DNA of 64,000 nt from Pseudomonadota bacterium (GTDB taxonomy: Bacteria > Pseudomonadota > Alphaproteobacteria > Micavibrionales > CSBR16-224), in assembly GCA_013285465.1 (NCBI GenBank), contig CP053449.1:1570735-1634734 (forward strand), written 5' to 3'. Position numbers and translations under genes: made by a program. Under the pieces are notes generated by a model. The model searched no databases. It worked only from the letters and a program-made list of their open reading frames with translations, and was not told the DNA's origin. How positions within the stretch are numbered: the first letter of the stretch is position 1; each line of letters begins with the position of its first letter. Shown here in pieces: positions 1 to 10,042 of this stretch.

Positions 1-350
1 AAATCGGCCTCGGCTTTGATTGTGTCGCCACACCGGGCGAGAAGAATGTTGATGAAATCCGTATCGGTAAAGACGGGCAGCCGCTGTTTTTATCCAATAA
101 TGCCGGCGGCGTTCTCGGCGGGATTTCCACCGGGCAGGATATTGTGATGCGTGTGGCCTTTAAACCGACCAGCTCGCTGCCGCAGCCGCGCAAAACCATC
201 ACCACAGACGGCAAGGAAACCGAGATTGTCACCAAAGGCCGCCACGACCCTTGTGTCGGCATTCGCGGCGCACCGGTTGTCGAGGCGATGATGGCCATCA
301 CGCTTGCCGATCACTGGCTGCGCCACAAAGCGCAATGCCTGACGCTTTAG
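1..350 (+). CDS. aroC: chorismate synthase, C-terminal part (5' end outside window)
   Basis: This is the last 115 codons of chorismate synthase, read in the frame that begins at base 3. The enzyme converts 5-enolpyruvylshikimate-3-phosphate to chorismate with reduced FMN, the last common step of aromatic biosynthesis in the cytosol. The family signatures visible are the [14 protein letters not shown] stretch, the segment with RKT and the C-terminal [17 protein letters not shown] block followed by the usual short tail. The gene is truncated only by the window edge; the stop is TAG at 348-350. The next gene is convergent and starts 5 bp after the stop. Confidence 0.95.
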   Translation, partial: IGLGFDCVATPGEKNVDEIRIGKDGQPLFLSNNAGGVLGGISTGQDIVMRVAFKPTSSLPQPRKTITTDGKETEIVTKGRHDPCVGIRGAPVVEAMMAITLADHWLRHKAQCLTL

Positions 351-354
351 AAGC

Positions 355-720
355 TCACGCAAATTTATAGTAATAAACCACCAACCCGCCAACGATCAGA
401 TAGGCGATGCCGACCCGTATCATACCATCCGTGATAGGCGTGAAGGTTTTTTGCAGAAAATCACGGTGCAGCGGCGGAAAACACAAGACCAGCGCCAGAA
501 AAATCACCAGATAATGCACCAGCACAGGCGTTGGCGGCATCTTCTGTTCCTTCAAAAAATCCAGCACCGGCTCAGGTGCTTTCACAAGCCAGAAACTGAC
601 TACTGCCAGCAGAACAAACAACCCCCACATTAGTTTTTCCGCCAGTTTCCGGCGCTCATAAGCCGATTCATAGCGTTTGCTCTGCCGTTCTTCCGTCGTC
701 AGTATTTTACGTTTTTTCAT
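355..720 (-). CDS. small membrane protein of unknown function
   Basis: The product is 121 residues. A strongly basic N-terminus (MKKRKI, then many K/R up to residue 28) precedes three hydrophobic segments at about residues 31-47, 66-82 and 99-117. The order suggests a cytoplasmic N-terminus and an inner-membrane protein. I do not recognise a family. It is convergent with aroC and divergent from the small ORF at 847, with a 126-bp gap that contains a 14-bp palindrome. Codon use resembles that of its chromosomal neighbours, so it is probably a real but uncharacterised chromosomal gene. Confidence 0.6.
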   Translation of the reverse strand: MKKRKILTTEERQSKRYESAYERRKLAEKLMWGLFVLLAVVSFWLVKAPEPVLDFLKEQKMPPTPVLVHYLVIFLALVLCFPPLHRDFLQKTFTPITDGMIRVGIAYLIVGGLVVYYYKFA

Positions 721-808
721 GTTTCAAATCCCCATCTTTCCACAACAACCCGCACTCTCTTACAAGAGCTGCGCCGGTAAATCTTTCTTAACGATTATCA
801 TGCTAATC

Positions 809-822
809 TTGCCTTAAGGCAA
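809..822. promoter_or_regulatory. 14-bp perfect palindrome, possible operator
   Basis: TTGCCTTAAGGCAA is a perfect inverted repeat without spacer. It lies in the divergent gap between the membrane protein at 355-720 and the small ORF at 847, 11 bp before the latter's Shine-Dalgarno sequence. The position would suit a repressor dimer site. No regulator is known for it. Confidence 0.3.
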
Positions 823-846
823 AACATAAAACAGGAGGCATTGCTT

Positions 847-942
847 ATGGATCGGGTCATTTGTATTTCTGTCACGCTCGCAGCCCTGCTCGTTCTGGCC
901 TTTGCGCCCGATATCCACGCAACGGTCGCCTCCCTTCGATAA
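847..942 (+). CDS. 31-residue small hydrophobic protein
   Basis: A 31-codon ORF starts with ATG 8 nt after a perfect AGGAGG (833-838), a much better ribosome site than most neighbours have. The product begins MDRVICISVTLAALLVLAF and continues to HATVASLR. It is a single hydrophobic helix with a short polar tail and could be a one-pass membrane peptide or a short secreted peptide. No family is recognised. Its reality rests on the ribosome site and the hydrophobic pattern only. Confidence 0.45.
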   Translation: MDRVICISVTLAALLVLAFAPDIHATVASLR

Positions 943-973
943 TCTCAAATTCGTATGACACAGTCTTGCCGCA

Positions 974-1002
974 TTGACGCATGACGGTCAAGACGTTATA
1001 AC
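974..1002 (+). promoter_or_regulatory. sigma70-like promoter for the linalool dehydratase-like gene
   Basis: TTGACG (974-979) and TATAAC (997-1002) are separated by 17 bp, close to consensus. The predicted transcription start falls at about 1008-1010, on the ATG at 1009, so the transcript could be leaderless. No clear Shine-Dalgarno precedes that ATG. Confidence 0.5.
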
Positions 1003-1008
1003 CCGTGC

Positions 1009-2943
1009 ATGTCTCCTGTCATGCCCCCATCTGTGGCGGACGGCAACATTCCGCCCGTGCCGCTTTACCCCGCAAAATCCTTGCCCTGCGGCTCTGTGAC
1101 TTTCAGACATATCGCCCGTTTTCTAAGCCTTTATGCCGCACTGGTACTGACCGGATTTGCGCTGGCATTTTTCAGTCGCTATACCGCCGCGCAGATCTTC
1201 GGTCTGGGTATGATTTTTCCCGGCGGCGGATTTCTGGCTCATGCTGATTTTTCTTCCCTGCAGGGGATTCTGCATTGCGGTTTGGCCGTTTTCAGTCTGG
1301 CGGGTTTTGTGTTTTCTCTGTTTATCTGGTTTGCGACTGGCAACGTCCTTGCACCGCCTGTATTCTGGCTGTTCACCGCGCTGGCAGCCGCCGGTATGAG
1401 GCACGGGCATCTGCACGACTCCGCTCTGCCTGCCACGCTGTATTGTGCCGCCATCCTTTACGGCAGCGGATTACTCTATGCCGTTATTTTATGGCTGTAC
1501 GGATTACGGGCACGGCGCAGGCAGAATGCCTATCTCGGCATGCTCACAACAGCCGCACTTGACCGTATCTTTGCCGCACCGTCCTCGCCCGCCTGTCCTG
1601 CTCTTGATGCCCGCGGCGCAGAGCAAATGCGCTTTCTTCTTGACCGTGCCCTGCAACCCGTCCATGACTTCAACGGCTTTGAATGGCTGGATCAGTTTCA
1701 AACCGCCGCGGTCCGCTATCAGATAAATTTCACCGGCTATGCCCTATCAATGGCGCAAGCGACTTACCTGCCCGCCTTTTCCGGTTATATGCATCAGGCA
1801 CAGCAGCGCCTGATTGAAAAACTGACGGATCACCGCGTCTGGAAATATTGGGCGTTAGAAAATTTGTGGGGCAATCTGCAGAACAATACCGACCCTGTCG
1901 CACGAGAAAATATCATGTTTACAGGATTTGGCGCGACACAGATGGTGCTATATCACGCCGCGACCAGACGGATTGATTTCACGGAAAAAGGCAGCTTTGC
2001 GCTAACTTATCCGAGCGGCGATACGCTCCCCTATGATCTTGACGCCCTGATTTCCGCATTGGATAAAGAAGCCGCCGCTTCCCCCTTTCATCTGATTGCT
2101 TGTGAGCCCAACTGGATTTACCCGTTATGTAACAGTATCGGTGCCGCGGCTCTCAAAGCGCAGGCACCTGCCCTATGGACAAAGCGTGAAGAGAATTTCC
2201 GTACCATGCTGGAAAATGAATTCATTGATCTGCGCGGACGGCTTGTGCCCTGTAGATCGCGCTATACGGGTTTCGCTCTGCCCGCTATCGGCGGCGTCAT
2301 GGCGCAGGCGCTACCCTGTTTTTTCCTGAACGCCAGCCTGCCCGATATTGCACAACGGCAATGGCTGCGCCTGCGGCAGGATATCACTGACGGAACCCGC
2401 TTAAAACACACAAATTTCTGGCGTATTGATACTGGCAATTACAGATTTTCCCGCGCCGCCGCCTACAGCGCTACAGCACTTGCCGCGCAGGAACTGGGTG
2501 ACAGCCACGTAGCTGCACTTTGTTTTGAAGCGCTGGAGCAGGAATGCCCGCCGGCAAAAAATGCTGTACGTTTCTACCGCCCCGCAGCATCCGTCTGGGC
2601 ACATGCAACGGAATTTTTAGCACGCAGTACCCGCAAAAACAGCTTGCGCGGTCTGATCGCAACACAGAAAGCGACAGGAGTTTCCCCGTATATCAGTCAA
2701 GCCGCCTATCCCAATATTCTGGTTGCGGGTGCACATTCCGATAGCGAAAACCTGGAAGCCGTTCTTTTTCCCGGCGGTAAAGCCGGACAGCAAACAATCA
2801 CGGTTTCCGGTCTAAATCCCGGCAAAGCCTATCTGTGTCGCGGCGGCACGGAAGAAAAAATTCTTGCCAATAAAGACGGAGATGCGATGATACAACTGAC
2901 CTTGAACGGCAGGATTGAGCTGGAACTACGCCCTGCCGCATGA
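1009..2943 (+). CDS. membrane-anchored linalool dehydratase/isomerase-family protein
   Basis: The product is 644 residues. Residues 38-165 hold about four hydrophobic helices (near 38-56, 88-108, 113-128, 143-164). From about 205 on, the protein resembles linalool dehydratase/isomerase (LDI), an (alpha/alpha)6-barrel enzyme that hydrates myrcene and dehydrates or isomerises linalool. The main evidence is the WALENLWGN...DPVARENIMFTGF stretch (281-307) and CEPNWIYPLC with Cys365 and Cys374 nine residues apart, matching the spacing of the two active-site cysteines of LDI. Asp228, Tyr253 and His316 lie at roughly the distances of other LDI active-site residues, but I could not align them. The usual enzyme is a secreted soluble protein of about 370-400 residues, so the N-terminal membrane domain is unusual. 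A terpene substrate is not implied; other members act on unknown compounds. ATG 1021 is an alternative start. Confidence 0.75.
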   Translation: MSPVMPPSVADGNIPPVPLYPAKSLPCGSVTFRHIARFLSLYAALVLTGFALAFFSRYTAAQIFGLGMIFPGGGFLAHADFSSLQGILHCGLAVFSLAGFVFSLFIWFATGNVLAPPVFWLFTALAAAGMRHGHLHDSALPATLYCAAILYGSGLLYAVILWLYGLRARRRQNAYLGMLTTAALDRIFAAPSSPACPALDARGAEQMRFLLDRALQPVHDFNGFEWLDQFQTAAVRYQINFTGYALSMAQATYLPAFSGYMHQAQQRLIEKLTDHRVWKYWALENLWGNLQNNTDPVARENIMFTGFGATQMVLYHAATRRIDFTEKGSFALTYPSGDTLPYDLDALISALDKEAAASPFHLIACEPNWIYPLCNSIGAAALKAQAPALWTKREENFRTMLENEFIDLRGRLVPCRSRYTGFALPAIGGVMAQALPCFFLNASLPDIAQRQWLRLRQDITDGTRLKHTNFWRIDTGNYRFSRAAAYSATALAAQELGDSHVAALCFEALEQECPPAKNAVRFYRPAASVWAHATEFLARSTRKNSLRGLIATQKATGVSPYISQAAYPNILVAGAHSDSENLEAVLFPGGKAGQQTITVSGLNPGKAYLCRGGTEEKILANKDGDAMIQLTLNGRIELELRPAA

Positions 2944-2962
2944 AACAGGAAAGGAATAAAAC

Positions 2963-3097
2963 ATGGCCTGTTGCGCTTTTATTGCCGGAATTTTTGCCAC
3001 CGTGCTGGCCGCCTTCCGCCGGTTGACAGGCTATCAACCGCAAAACAATGCGCTGGAATGGTGTCTTGAGAAGACGGAGACCGATGAAGAAATCTAA
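2963..3097 (+). CDS. 44-residue small protein overlapping dgkA
   Basis: ATG at 2963 follows a good GGAAAGGA ribosome site (about 2948-2955). It encodes 44 residues: a hydrophobic start (MACCAFIAGIFATVLAAF), a basic patch and an acidic tail ending KTETDEEI. The last 14 bases overlap the start of dgkA (ATG 3084), so translation could be coupled. It sits 19 bp after the LDI-like gene. No family is recognised. It may be only a translational coupler, but the ribosome site and overlap favour a real ORF. Confidence 0.4.
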   Translation: MACCAFIAGIFATVLAAFRRLTGYQPQNNALEWCLEKTETDEEI

Positions 3098-3467
3098 ACA
3101 AAGCGCCCGTCCCGTCCATGTCGCTTTTTTGCAAAGCTTTTCCTTTGCCTTTCAGGGTATTTTCTTTTGTCTGAAAACGCAGCATAACGCCCGCCTTCAT
3201 TTGATATCTACAGTCCTTGTGCTGGCTGCCGGAGCCGCTTTCAAGATCAGCCCTGCGGATTGGCGCTGGCTAACCGTCTGCATTGCCCTTGTCTGGTTTG
3301 CGGAATTGATGAACACCGCCTTTGAATATCTCTGCGATGTTATCTCGCCGGAATTTCACAACTCCGTCAAACGGGCCAAAGATATTGCGGCAGGTGCCGT
3401 GCTGGTTTGCGCTGCTGCCGCCTGCGTCATCGGCATTCTTACCTTCCTGCCTTATTTGCAGTCATAA
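3084..3467 (+). CDS. dgkA: diacylglycerol/undecaprenol kinase family protein
   Basis: The product is 127 residues with a small integral-membrane kinase architecture: a basic, amphipathic N-terminus and three hydrophobic helices (about 39-56, 61-78 and 100-122). Family motifs visible are HNARLHL near residue 35, E-x-x-NTAFEYLCD (the catalytic and metal-binding glutamates) and H-x-x-x-KRAKDIAAGAVL. Members phosphorylate diacylglycerol or undecaprenol at the inner membrane, recycling lipid intermediates of envelope synthesis. The start at 3084 is chosen because GGAG lies just upstream and the protein matches family length; a longer in-frame extension to 3048 would add 12 atypical residues. A strong terminator follows. 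Confidence 0.9.
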   Translation: MKKSKQSARPVHVAFLQSFSFAFQGIFFCLKTQHNARLHLISTVLVLAAGAAFKISPADWRWLTVCIALVWFAELMNTAFEYLCDVISPEFHNSVKRAKDIAAGAVLVCAAAACVIGILTFLPYLQS

Positions 3468-3480
3468 ACCCGCAAAGAAG

Positions 3481-3507
3481 AAAGGCCGCAAGTAAACTGC
3501 GGCCTTT
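3481..3507. terminator. bidirectional intrinsic terminator between dgkA and groEL
   Basis: AAAGGCCGCA (3481-3490) and TGCGGCCTTT (3498-3507) form a perfect 10-bp stem with a 7-nt loop. A- and T-rich flanks on both sides make it usable by the convergent dgkA and groEL transcripts. Confidence 0.85.
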
Positions 3508-3538
3508 CCGTTTATTCTAGCGTTTGACGCCGGGCTGA

Positions 3539-5224
<1,686 letters not shown>

Positions 5225-5244
5225 TTATATGGTATATGGCCTGA

Positions 5245-5559
5245 TTAAGCTGCTTTTTTAGCTTTTTTTTGGCCTTCAACAATACCCATGATGTCGCTTT
5301 CCTTCACGACCAGATACTCGACACCGTCAATGGTGACTTCCGTACCGGACCATTTGGAGAAAAGAACGGCATCCCCTGCTTTGACATCCAGCGGTACAAG
5401 TTTGCCGCTTTCATCGCGTGAGCCGGAACCGACAGCGACGACTTCGCCCTGCATCGGTTTTTCTTTGGCTGTTTCGGGAATGATAATGCCACCGGATGTT
5501 TTTTCTTCGCTATCCAGGCGGCGTAACAATACGCGGTCGTGTAATGGACGGAATTTCAT
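5245..5559 (-). CDS. groES: 10-kDa co-chaperonin GroES
   Basis: The product is 104 residues and begins [14 protein letters not shown]. It forms the heptameric lid for GroEL. The mobile loop region (around [18 protein letters not shown], residues 17-34) and the C-terminal [16 protein letters not shown] are typical. The start at 5559 is fixed by a strong AGGAGG 8-13 nt upstream; a longer in-frame ORF upstream has no family similarity. It is the first gene of the groES-groEL operon. A CTTGAA element about 130 bp upstream could be part of a sigma32 promoter, but I could not match a convincing -10. Confidence 0.98.
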   Translation of the reverse strand: MKFRPLHDRVLLRRLDSEEKTSGGIIIPETAKEKPMQGEVVAVGSGSRDESGKLVPLDVKAGDAVLFSKWSGTEVTIDGVEYLVVKESDIMGIVEGQKKAKKAA

Positions 5560-5827
5560 TTTGGATTCCTCCTTGGTTTTAATAGTTGCTGTTGTCGCAT
5601 ATTCGCACCATGCGCATATGCTTAACAACCGCTTCGGCTCCACAACTGGACCTTTTCCGTAGCGTCCAAACAAAGCCTTGTTCAAGCGGTCGGCTGTATA
5701 TTTAGCGAAAAATGATGCACTCCGCAACAAAAAAGACGAGAATCCCTTGCCGAAAAGCCGCGAATGGCCTTATATTAGCTTCATTGAAGCCGTAAAAATC
5801 AGAAATAAAAGACGGAGGAGAAACAAG

Positions 5828-6151
5828 ATGTCTGTACACCCGATTACGGATCAGGAATTTGAAGCGGAAGTTTTAAAAGCGGAAGGGCCGGTATTGGTCG
5901 ATTTCTGGGCGGAATGGTGCGGTCCCTGTAAAGTCATGGGCGCGGCGCTGGACGCACTGGCCGGCGATATGGGCGGCAAGGTCAAAATCACCAAGGTGAA
6001 TATTGAGGAAAGCCCGGAATCGCCGACCAAATACGGTGTCCGCGCGATTCCGACTCTGATCCTGTTTAAGGACGGCGAAATCATTGCCGAAACACGCGGC
6101 GCGATGAGCAAAGACGCCTGCAAAAGCTGGATTGAACAAAATATCGCTTAA
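5828..6151 (+). CDS. trxA: thioredoxin
   Basis: The product is 107 residues with the classic active site WCGPC (Cys31 and Cys34) and the conserved cis-proline segment RAIPTLILF. It reduces disulfides in the cytosol, recharged by thioredoxin reductase. The start at 5828 has GGAGG about 9 nt upstream; 50 extra in-frame codons upstream are discarded. It is divergent from groES with a 268-bp gap. A CCCGC/GCGGG hairpin (6160-6178) follows the stop but lacks a T-run, so it is at most a weak terminator before the glycosyltransferase gene. Confidence 0.97.
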   Translation: MSVHPITDQEFEAEVLKAEGPVLVDFWAEWCGPCKVMGAALDALAGDMGGKVKITKVNIEESPESPTKYGVRAIPTLILFKDGEIIAETRGAMSKDACKSWIEQNIA

Positions 6152-6194
6152 AGGAAAGACCCGCCTTTAAAAAGCGGGATGTTTGAGAAACACC

Positions 6195-7478
6195 ATGTTG
6201 CGCATCCATGAACAAGGTCAGAATCCCGGTGCCAATGTCAGCTTTTCCGGCGGCATCAGACCTCCTGTGATTATGCAGATCATTCCGGCGCTGGACGGCG
6301 GCGGCGTGGAACAAGGCGTTATTGATATGAATGCGGCGATTATTGCAGCGGGCGGGATTTCCATTGTCGTCTCCGCAGGCGGGCGGCGGGCGCATGAAAT
6401 CACCCGCGCGGGCGGCACGCATATCCAATGTCCGGTCAACAGCAAAAATCCTTTCGTGATGCTGCGCAATACCGAGCGCCTGAAAAAAATCATCCGCGAT
6501 TATCAGGTCGATCTGGTACATGCGGCCAGCCGCGCCCCGGCATGGAGCGCCCGCAAAGCCGCACGCGAATGCGGCATCCGTTACGTCACCAGCTGCCATG
6601 CGGCGCACCGCGTTGAAAACGGTTTCAAACGTTTTTACAACAGCGCCATCGCCAAAGGCGAGCGCGTGATTACCGTCTCGCATTTTCTGGCTGATTATCT
6701 GGTGGAGGAATATAAAATTCCCCGTGCCAATATTACCGTTATTCATCGCGGCGTCTCACTGGAAAAATTCCATCCCAATTCCGTCACCCCCGACCGGTTG
6801 ATCAAGATTTCCAAAAACTGGCGTCTGCCGGATGAAGCACCGGTTATTCTACTGCCCTCGCGCCTGACCGAAGGCAAAGGCCACCGCGAATGTATCGAGG
6901 CACTGGCACAGATGAAACATCAGGATTTCTTCTGCGTCTTCGTCGGCAAGGACCGCAAAGGCCGTTTCCGTACCGAACTCGAAGAACTGATCGAAGCAAA
7001 GAATCTGCAAAGCCGCGTGCGCATCGTTGACCAATGTGACGACATGCCCGCCGCCTATATGCTGTCCAGCGCCATCGTCTGCCCGACAACGCAGCCCGAA
7101 GGTTTCGGACGCGTGCCGATCGAAGCGCAAGCCATGGGGCGTCCTGTCATCGCAACCGATCACGGCGGTTTTCAGGAAAGCGTTCGCAGCGGCGAAACAG
7201 GCTGGCTGATTCCGCCGGGAGATGTCGAAGCGCTGGCGCTGACTCTGGATGCCGTTATGGGGCTGGACACACGACAGCGTGCCGTTCTGGCCACGCAAGC
7301 GATGGCACATATCGCGGAAAATTTCCTGAATGAAAAAATGTGCCGCGAAACACTGGGTGTTTACGCCGATCTGCTGGGACGCGGATTATCACAGGCCGCA
7401 CCGCTCTCCGCTGTGCCGCAGCAACAACCCGGCGAACCGCCGCAAATCACCCATCAGCCGCTTGTCGGCAGTCTTTAA
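6195..7478 (+). CDS. GT4-type glycosyltransferase (GT-B fold)
   Basis: The product is about 427 residues. The N-terminal Rossmann half carries a GGVEQGVIDM segment. The C-terminal half has the GT4 signature PEGFGRVPIEAQAMGRPVIATDHGG, with the two glutamates spaced as in the EX7E nucleotide-sugar site. It probably transfers a sugar to an envelope lipid or polysaccharide at the inner membrane; neither donor nor acceptor can be read from the sequence. ATG 6195 is preferred over an in-frame TTG at 6183 because neither has a strong ribosome site and GAGA lies 6 nt before the ATG. It follows trxA by 43 bp and precedes prfC on the same strand. Confidence 0.85.
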   Translation: MLRIHEQGQNPGANVSFSGGIRPPVIMQIIPALDGGGVEQGVIDMNAAIIAAGGISIVVSAGGRRAHEITRAGGTHIQCPVNSKNPFVMLRNTERLKKIIRDYQVDLVHAASRAPAWSARKAARECGIRYVTSCHAAHRVENGFKRFYNSAIAKGERVITVSHFLADYLVEEYKIPRANITVIHRGVSLEKFHPNSVTPDRLIKISKNWRLPDEAPVILLPSRLTEGKGHRECIEALAQMKHQDFFCVFVGKDRKGRFRTELEELIEAKNLQSRVRIVDQCDDMPAAYMLSSAIVCPTTQPEGFGRVPIEAQAMGRPVIATDHGGFQESVRSGETGWLIPPGDVEALALTLDAVMGLDTRQRAVLATQAMAHIAENFLNEKMCRETLGVYADLLGRGLSQAAPLSAVPQQQPGEPPQITHQPLVGSL

Positions 7479-7503
7479 AAAATAAGAAAGCCGCATTTTG
7501 TCC

Positions 7504-9075
7504 ATGAAACGCAAGACTTTTGCCATTATTTCGCACCCCGATGCGGGTAAAACCACGCTGACGGAAAAACTGCTGCTGTTTGGTGGCGCAATCCAGCTTG
7601 CCGGTGCGGTCAAAGCACGCGGTGATGCGCGCCGCGCCCGTTCCGACTGGATGAAGGTTGAACAGGAGCGCGGTATCTCTGTCGCCTCCAGCGTTATGAC
7701 TTTCTGCTATCATGATATGATTTTCAATCTGCTGGACACGCCCGGCCACGAGGATTTCAGCGAAGATACCTATCGCACGCTAACCGCCGTCGATTCCGCC
7801 ATCATGGTCATTGATGCCGCAAAAGGTATCGAGGCGCAGACCCTAAAACTGTTTGAAGTCTGCCGGTTGCGCGATATGCCCGTCATCACCTTTATCAATA
7901 AAATGGATCGTGAAGGCCGCGATACTTTTGACCTGCTCGATGAAATCGAACAGAAACTGGCGCTGGATGTCAGCCCGGCCAGCTGGCCGATCGGCATGGG
8001 ACGCAATTTCCTCGGCTGTTACGATTTGCTGGATGACCAGCTGATTCTGCTATCCCGCAGTAAAGGCGACCGCCCCGCCGAAGGTGAAAAATGCACCGGT
8101 CTTGATGACCCGAAACTGGAGGCACAACTGCCCGCAGATGCCGTCAAAGAACTGCGTGACGGCGTCGAAATGGCGCGCGGGTTATGCCCGCCGCTGTCGC
8201 AGGAAGCCTATCTGGAAGGCCATATGAGTCCCGTCTTTTTCGGCAGTGCCCTGAATAATTTCGGCGTGCGCGAATTGCTGCACGGGTTGGAGCGCTTTGC
8301 CCCCGTCCCGCGCCCGCAGCCCGCAGCGGAACGCAAAATCGACCCGGACGAGAAAAAAGTCAGCGCCTTTGTCTTCAAAATTCAAGCCAATATGGATCCG
8401 AAACACCGTGACCGCATCGCCTTTGCGCGGCTGTGTTCCGGCCATTTCAAACGCGGCATGAAGCTGAAACATGTGCGTAGCGGCAAAATTCTGACCATTC
8501 ACAATCCGCAGCTGTTTCTGGCGCAGGACCGCGAAGTGGCGGAAGAAGCCTTCCCCGGCGATATTATCGGCATCCCGAACCACGGCAATCTGCGAATCGG
8601 CGATGCGCTGACCGAAGGCGAAGATTTGCACATCACCGGCATCCCGAATTTCGCGCCGGAGCTTTTGAAACGCATCCTGCCCGAAGACCCGATGCGCGCC
8701 AAGCATCTGGGCAAGGCGCTGCAGCAACTTGCCGAAGAAGGTGCCGCCAGCGTATTGAAACCGCGCATGGATCCGCACTGGATTGTCGGTGTTGTCGGCT
8801 CACTGCAATTTGACGTCCTCGCCGACCGCATCCGCACTGAATATAATATTCCGGTCAAATTTGAATCGACCAGCCTGTACACGGCCCGCTGGGTCGAGGC
8901 GGATGATCCGAAAGCCGTCAAAAAATTCATTGACGACAATCTGGTCAGCATTGCCGATGACCATGACGGCGCCCCCGTCTTCATGGCGCGAAATGCCTGG
9001 CATCTAGATCACGCCTTGGAAAACGCCCCCGGCATCCGCCTGTCGGCCACGCGCGAACAGCTGGTCGCCGCCTGA
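7504..9075 (+). CDS. prfC: peptide chain release factor 3
   Basis: The product is about 523 residues. RF3 is a translational GTPase that removes RF1/RF2 from the ribosome after termination. The G domain is complete: the P-loop in SHPDAGKTTLTEKLL, the switch region ERGISVASS, DTPGHEDF and NKMDREGRD. The C-terminal domain is the RF3 type (MDPHWIVGVVGSLQFDV, NIPVKFE). ATG 7504 starts MKRKTFAII; a TTG six bases earlier is also in frame. It is 25 bp downstream of the glycosyltransferase, possibly in one transcript. Confidence 0.97.
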   Translation: MKRKTFAIISHPDAGKTTLTEKLLLFGGAIQLAGAVKARGDARRARSDWMKVEQERGISVASSVMTFCYHDMIFNLLDTPGHEDFSEDTYRTLTAVDSAIMVIDAAKGIEAQTLKLFEVCRLRDMPVITFINKMDREGRDTFDLLDEIEQKLALDVSPASWPIGMGRNFLGCYDLLDDQLILLSRSKGDRPAEGEKCTGLDDPKLEAQLPADAVKELRDGVEMARGLCPPLSQEAYLEGHMSPVFFGSALNNFGVRELLHGLERFAPVPRPQPAAERKIDPDEKKVSAFVFKIQANMDPKHRDRIAFARLCSGHFKRGMKLKHVRSGKILTIHNPQLFLAQDREVAEEAFPGDIIGIPNHGNLRIGDALTEGEDLHITGIPNFAPELLKRILPEDPMRAKHLGKALQQLAEEGAASVLKPRMDPHWIVGVVGSLQFDVLADRIRTEYNIPVKFESTSLYTARWVEADDPKAVKKFIDDNLVSIADDHDGAPVFMARNAWHLDHALENAPGIRLSATREQLVAA

Positions 9076-9150
9076 GTCCTTCCCGACTTGCCATTGTAAA
9101 GAAATTATGGTATATATCACCGCTTCATTTGAAGAAAAGGAAGCGCGTCC

Positions 9151-9921
9151 ATGATGTTTCGTAAAAAATTCGCCGATGCGGCGTTAAAGACCGAACAGAT
9201 CGTCAAACGCAATAAAGGTATTCTGCCGCTTATCGCCGTCTGGGCTGCCGGCATGGGAGCAATCGGCGGATTGGAAGTCGCGGAAAATATCGGCCATTAT
9301 GATGAAGGCAACGCCTATCAGCAGGACATCAACCAACAATATACTGACGCTTTGAATCTGCTGGCCGAAGGACGGCAGAACTATCTGGAAGAATATGCCG
9401 ATATCTTAAATGAAGACGAACGCACCTCCAATGTCTCCCGCTCCTTTGAAGAAGAATTTTCCGCAATTTTCAACTTTTTCGGCGATGACGATGATGAAGA
9501 GGATGATGAATTGCGTCAGGCCAAAGAAGACTGGGACGGTTTCAAACATTTCGCCGGTATCTATGCCCGTGACATCCAGACCGATGCAAAACTCTCGGAA
9601 GCCGATGCCGCGCGCCTGATAGAGCGTTTCGAGAATGAGGTCATCACCTTCAAGGAACTGGGTTATACCGGAACCCCCGATGCCAAAGACTTGCGCGAAA
9701 GTCAGGCGCTATCGGATAATGCCTTCACCATCAACAACACCACGATCGAAAAAGACTTCACGACAAGCGAACAAGCAATGACATTCGGCGGGATTGGCGG
9801 TGCGCTCGGATTGCTGTTGTTTCTTGCTTTACCGCTTGGCGCGGCCGGCGCGGCCTCCCGCAGCAGAAATACATTGAAAAACTGGCAAAAAGGCAAGAAA
9901 ACTTCAGGCCCAAGACACTGA
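9151..9921 (+). CDS. two-helix membrane protein with acidic soluble domain, unknown function
   Basis: The product is 256 residues. A hydrophobic segment at about 24-41 and another at about 210-229 flank a roughly 165-residue domain rich in Asp/Glu, with a run of eight consecutive acidic residues (DDDDEEDD) near residue 112. The C-terminus is strongly basic (SRSRNTLKNWQKGKK). This pattern suggests both termini in the cytoplasm and an acidic extracytoplasmic loop with helical character. I recognise no family. AGGAAG lies before the ATG, with an AT-rich promoter-like stretch (TATATATC) before it. The function is unknown. Confidence 0.65.
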   Translation: MMFRKKFADAALKTEQIVKRNKGILPLIAVWAAGMGAIGGLEVAENIGHYDEGNAYQQDINQQYTDALNLLAEGRQNYLEEYADILNEDERTSNVSRSFEEEFSAIFNFFGDDDDEEDDELRQAKEDWDGFKHFAGIYARDIQTDAKLSEADAARLIERFENEVITFKELGYTGTPDAKDLRESQALSDNAFTINNTTIEKDFTTSEQAMTFGGIGGALGLLLFLALPLGAAGAASRSRNTLKNWQKGKKTSGPRH

Positions 9922-10042
9922 GCATAACTTCCTTTCGTTTTTTTGGCGTTTTTCGGAAAAGGCAGAAAAACACTTGCGAAAGAGCAGAATTTGGGTTACA
10001 AGTCGCAGTTATTGATTGAATGCAAACCAAAGGAAAAGAACG

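Noticed and set aside
5560..5827. CIRCE operator for groESL
   Set aside because: I looked for TTAGCACTC-N9-GAGTGCTAA on both strands and did not find it.
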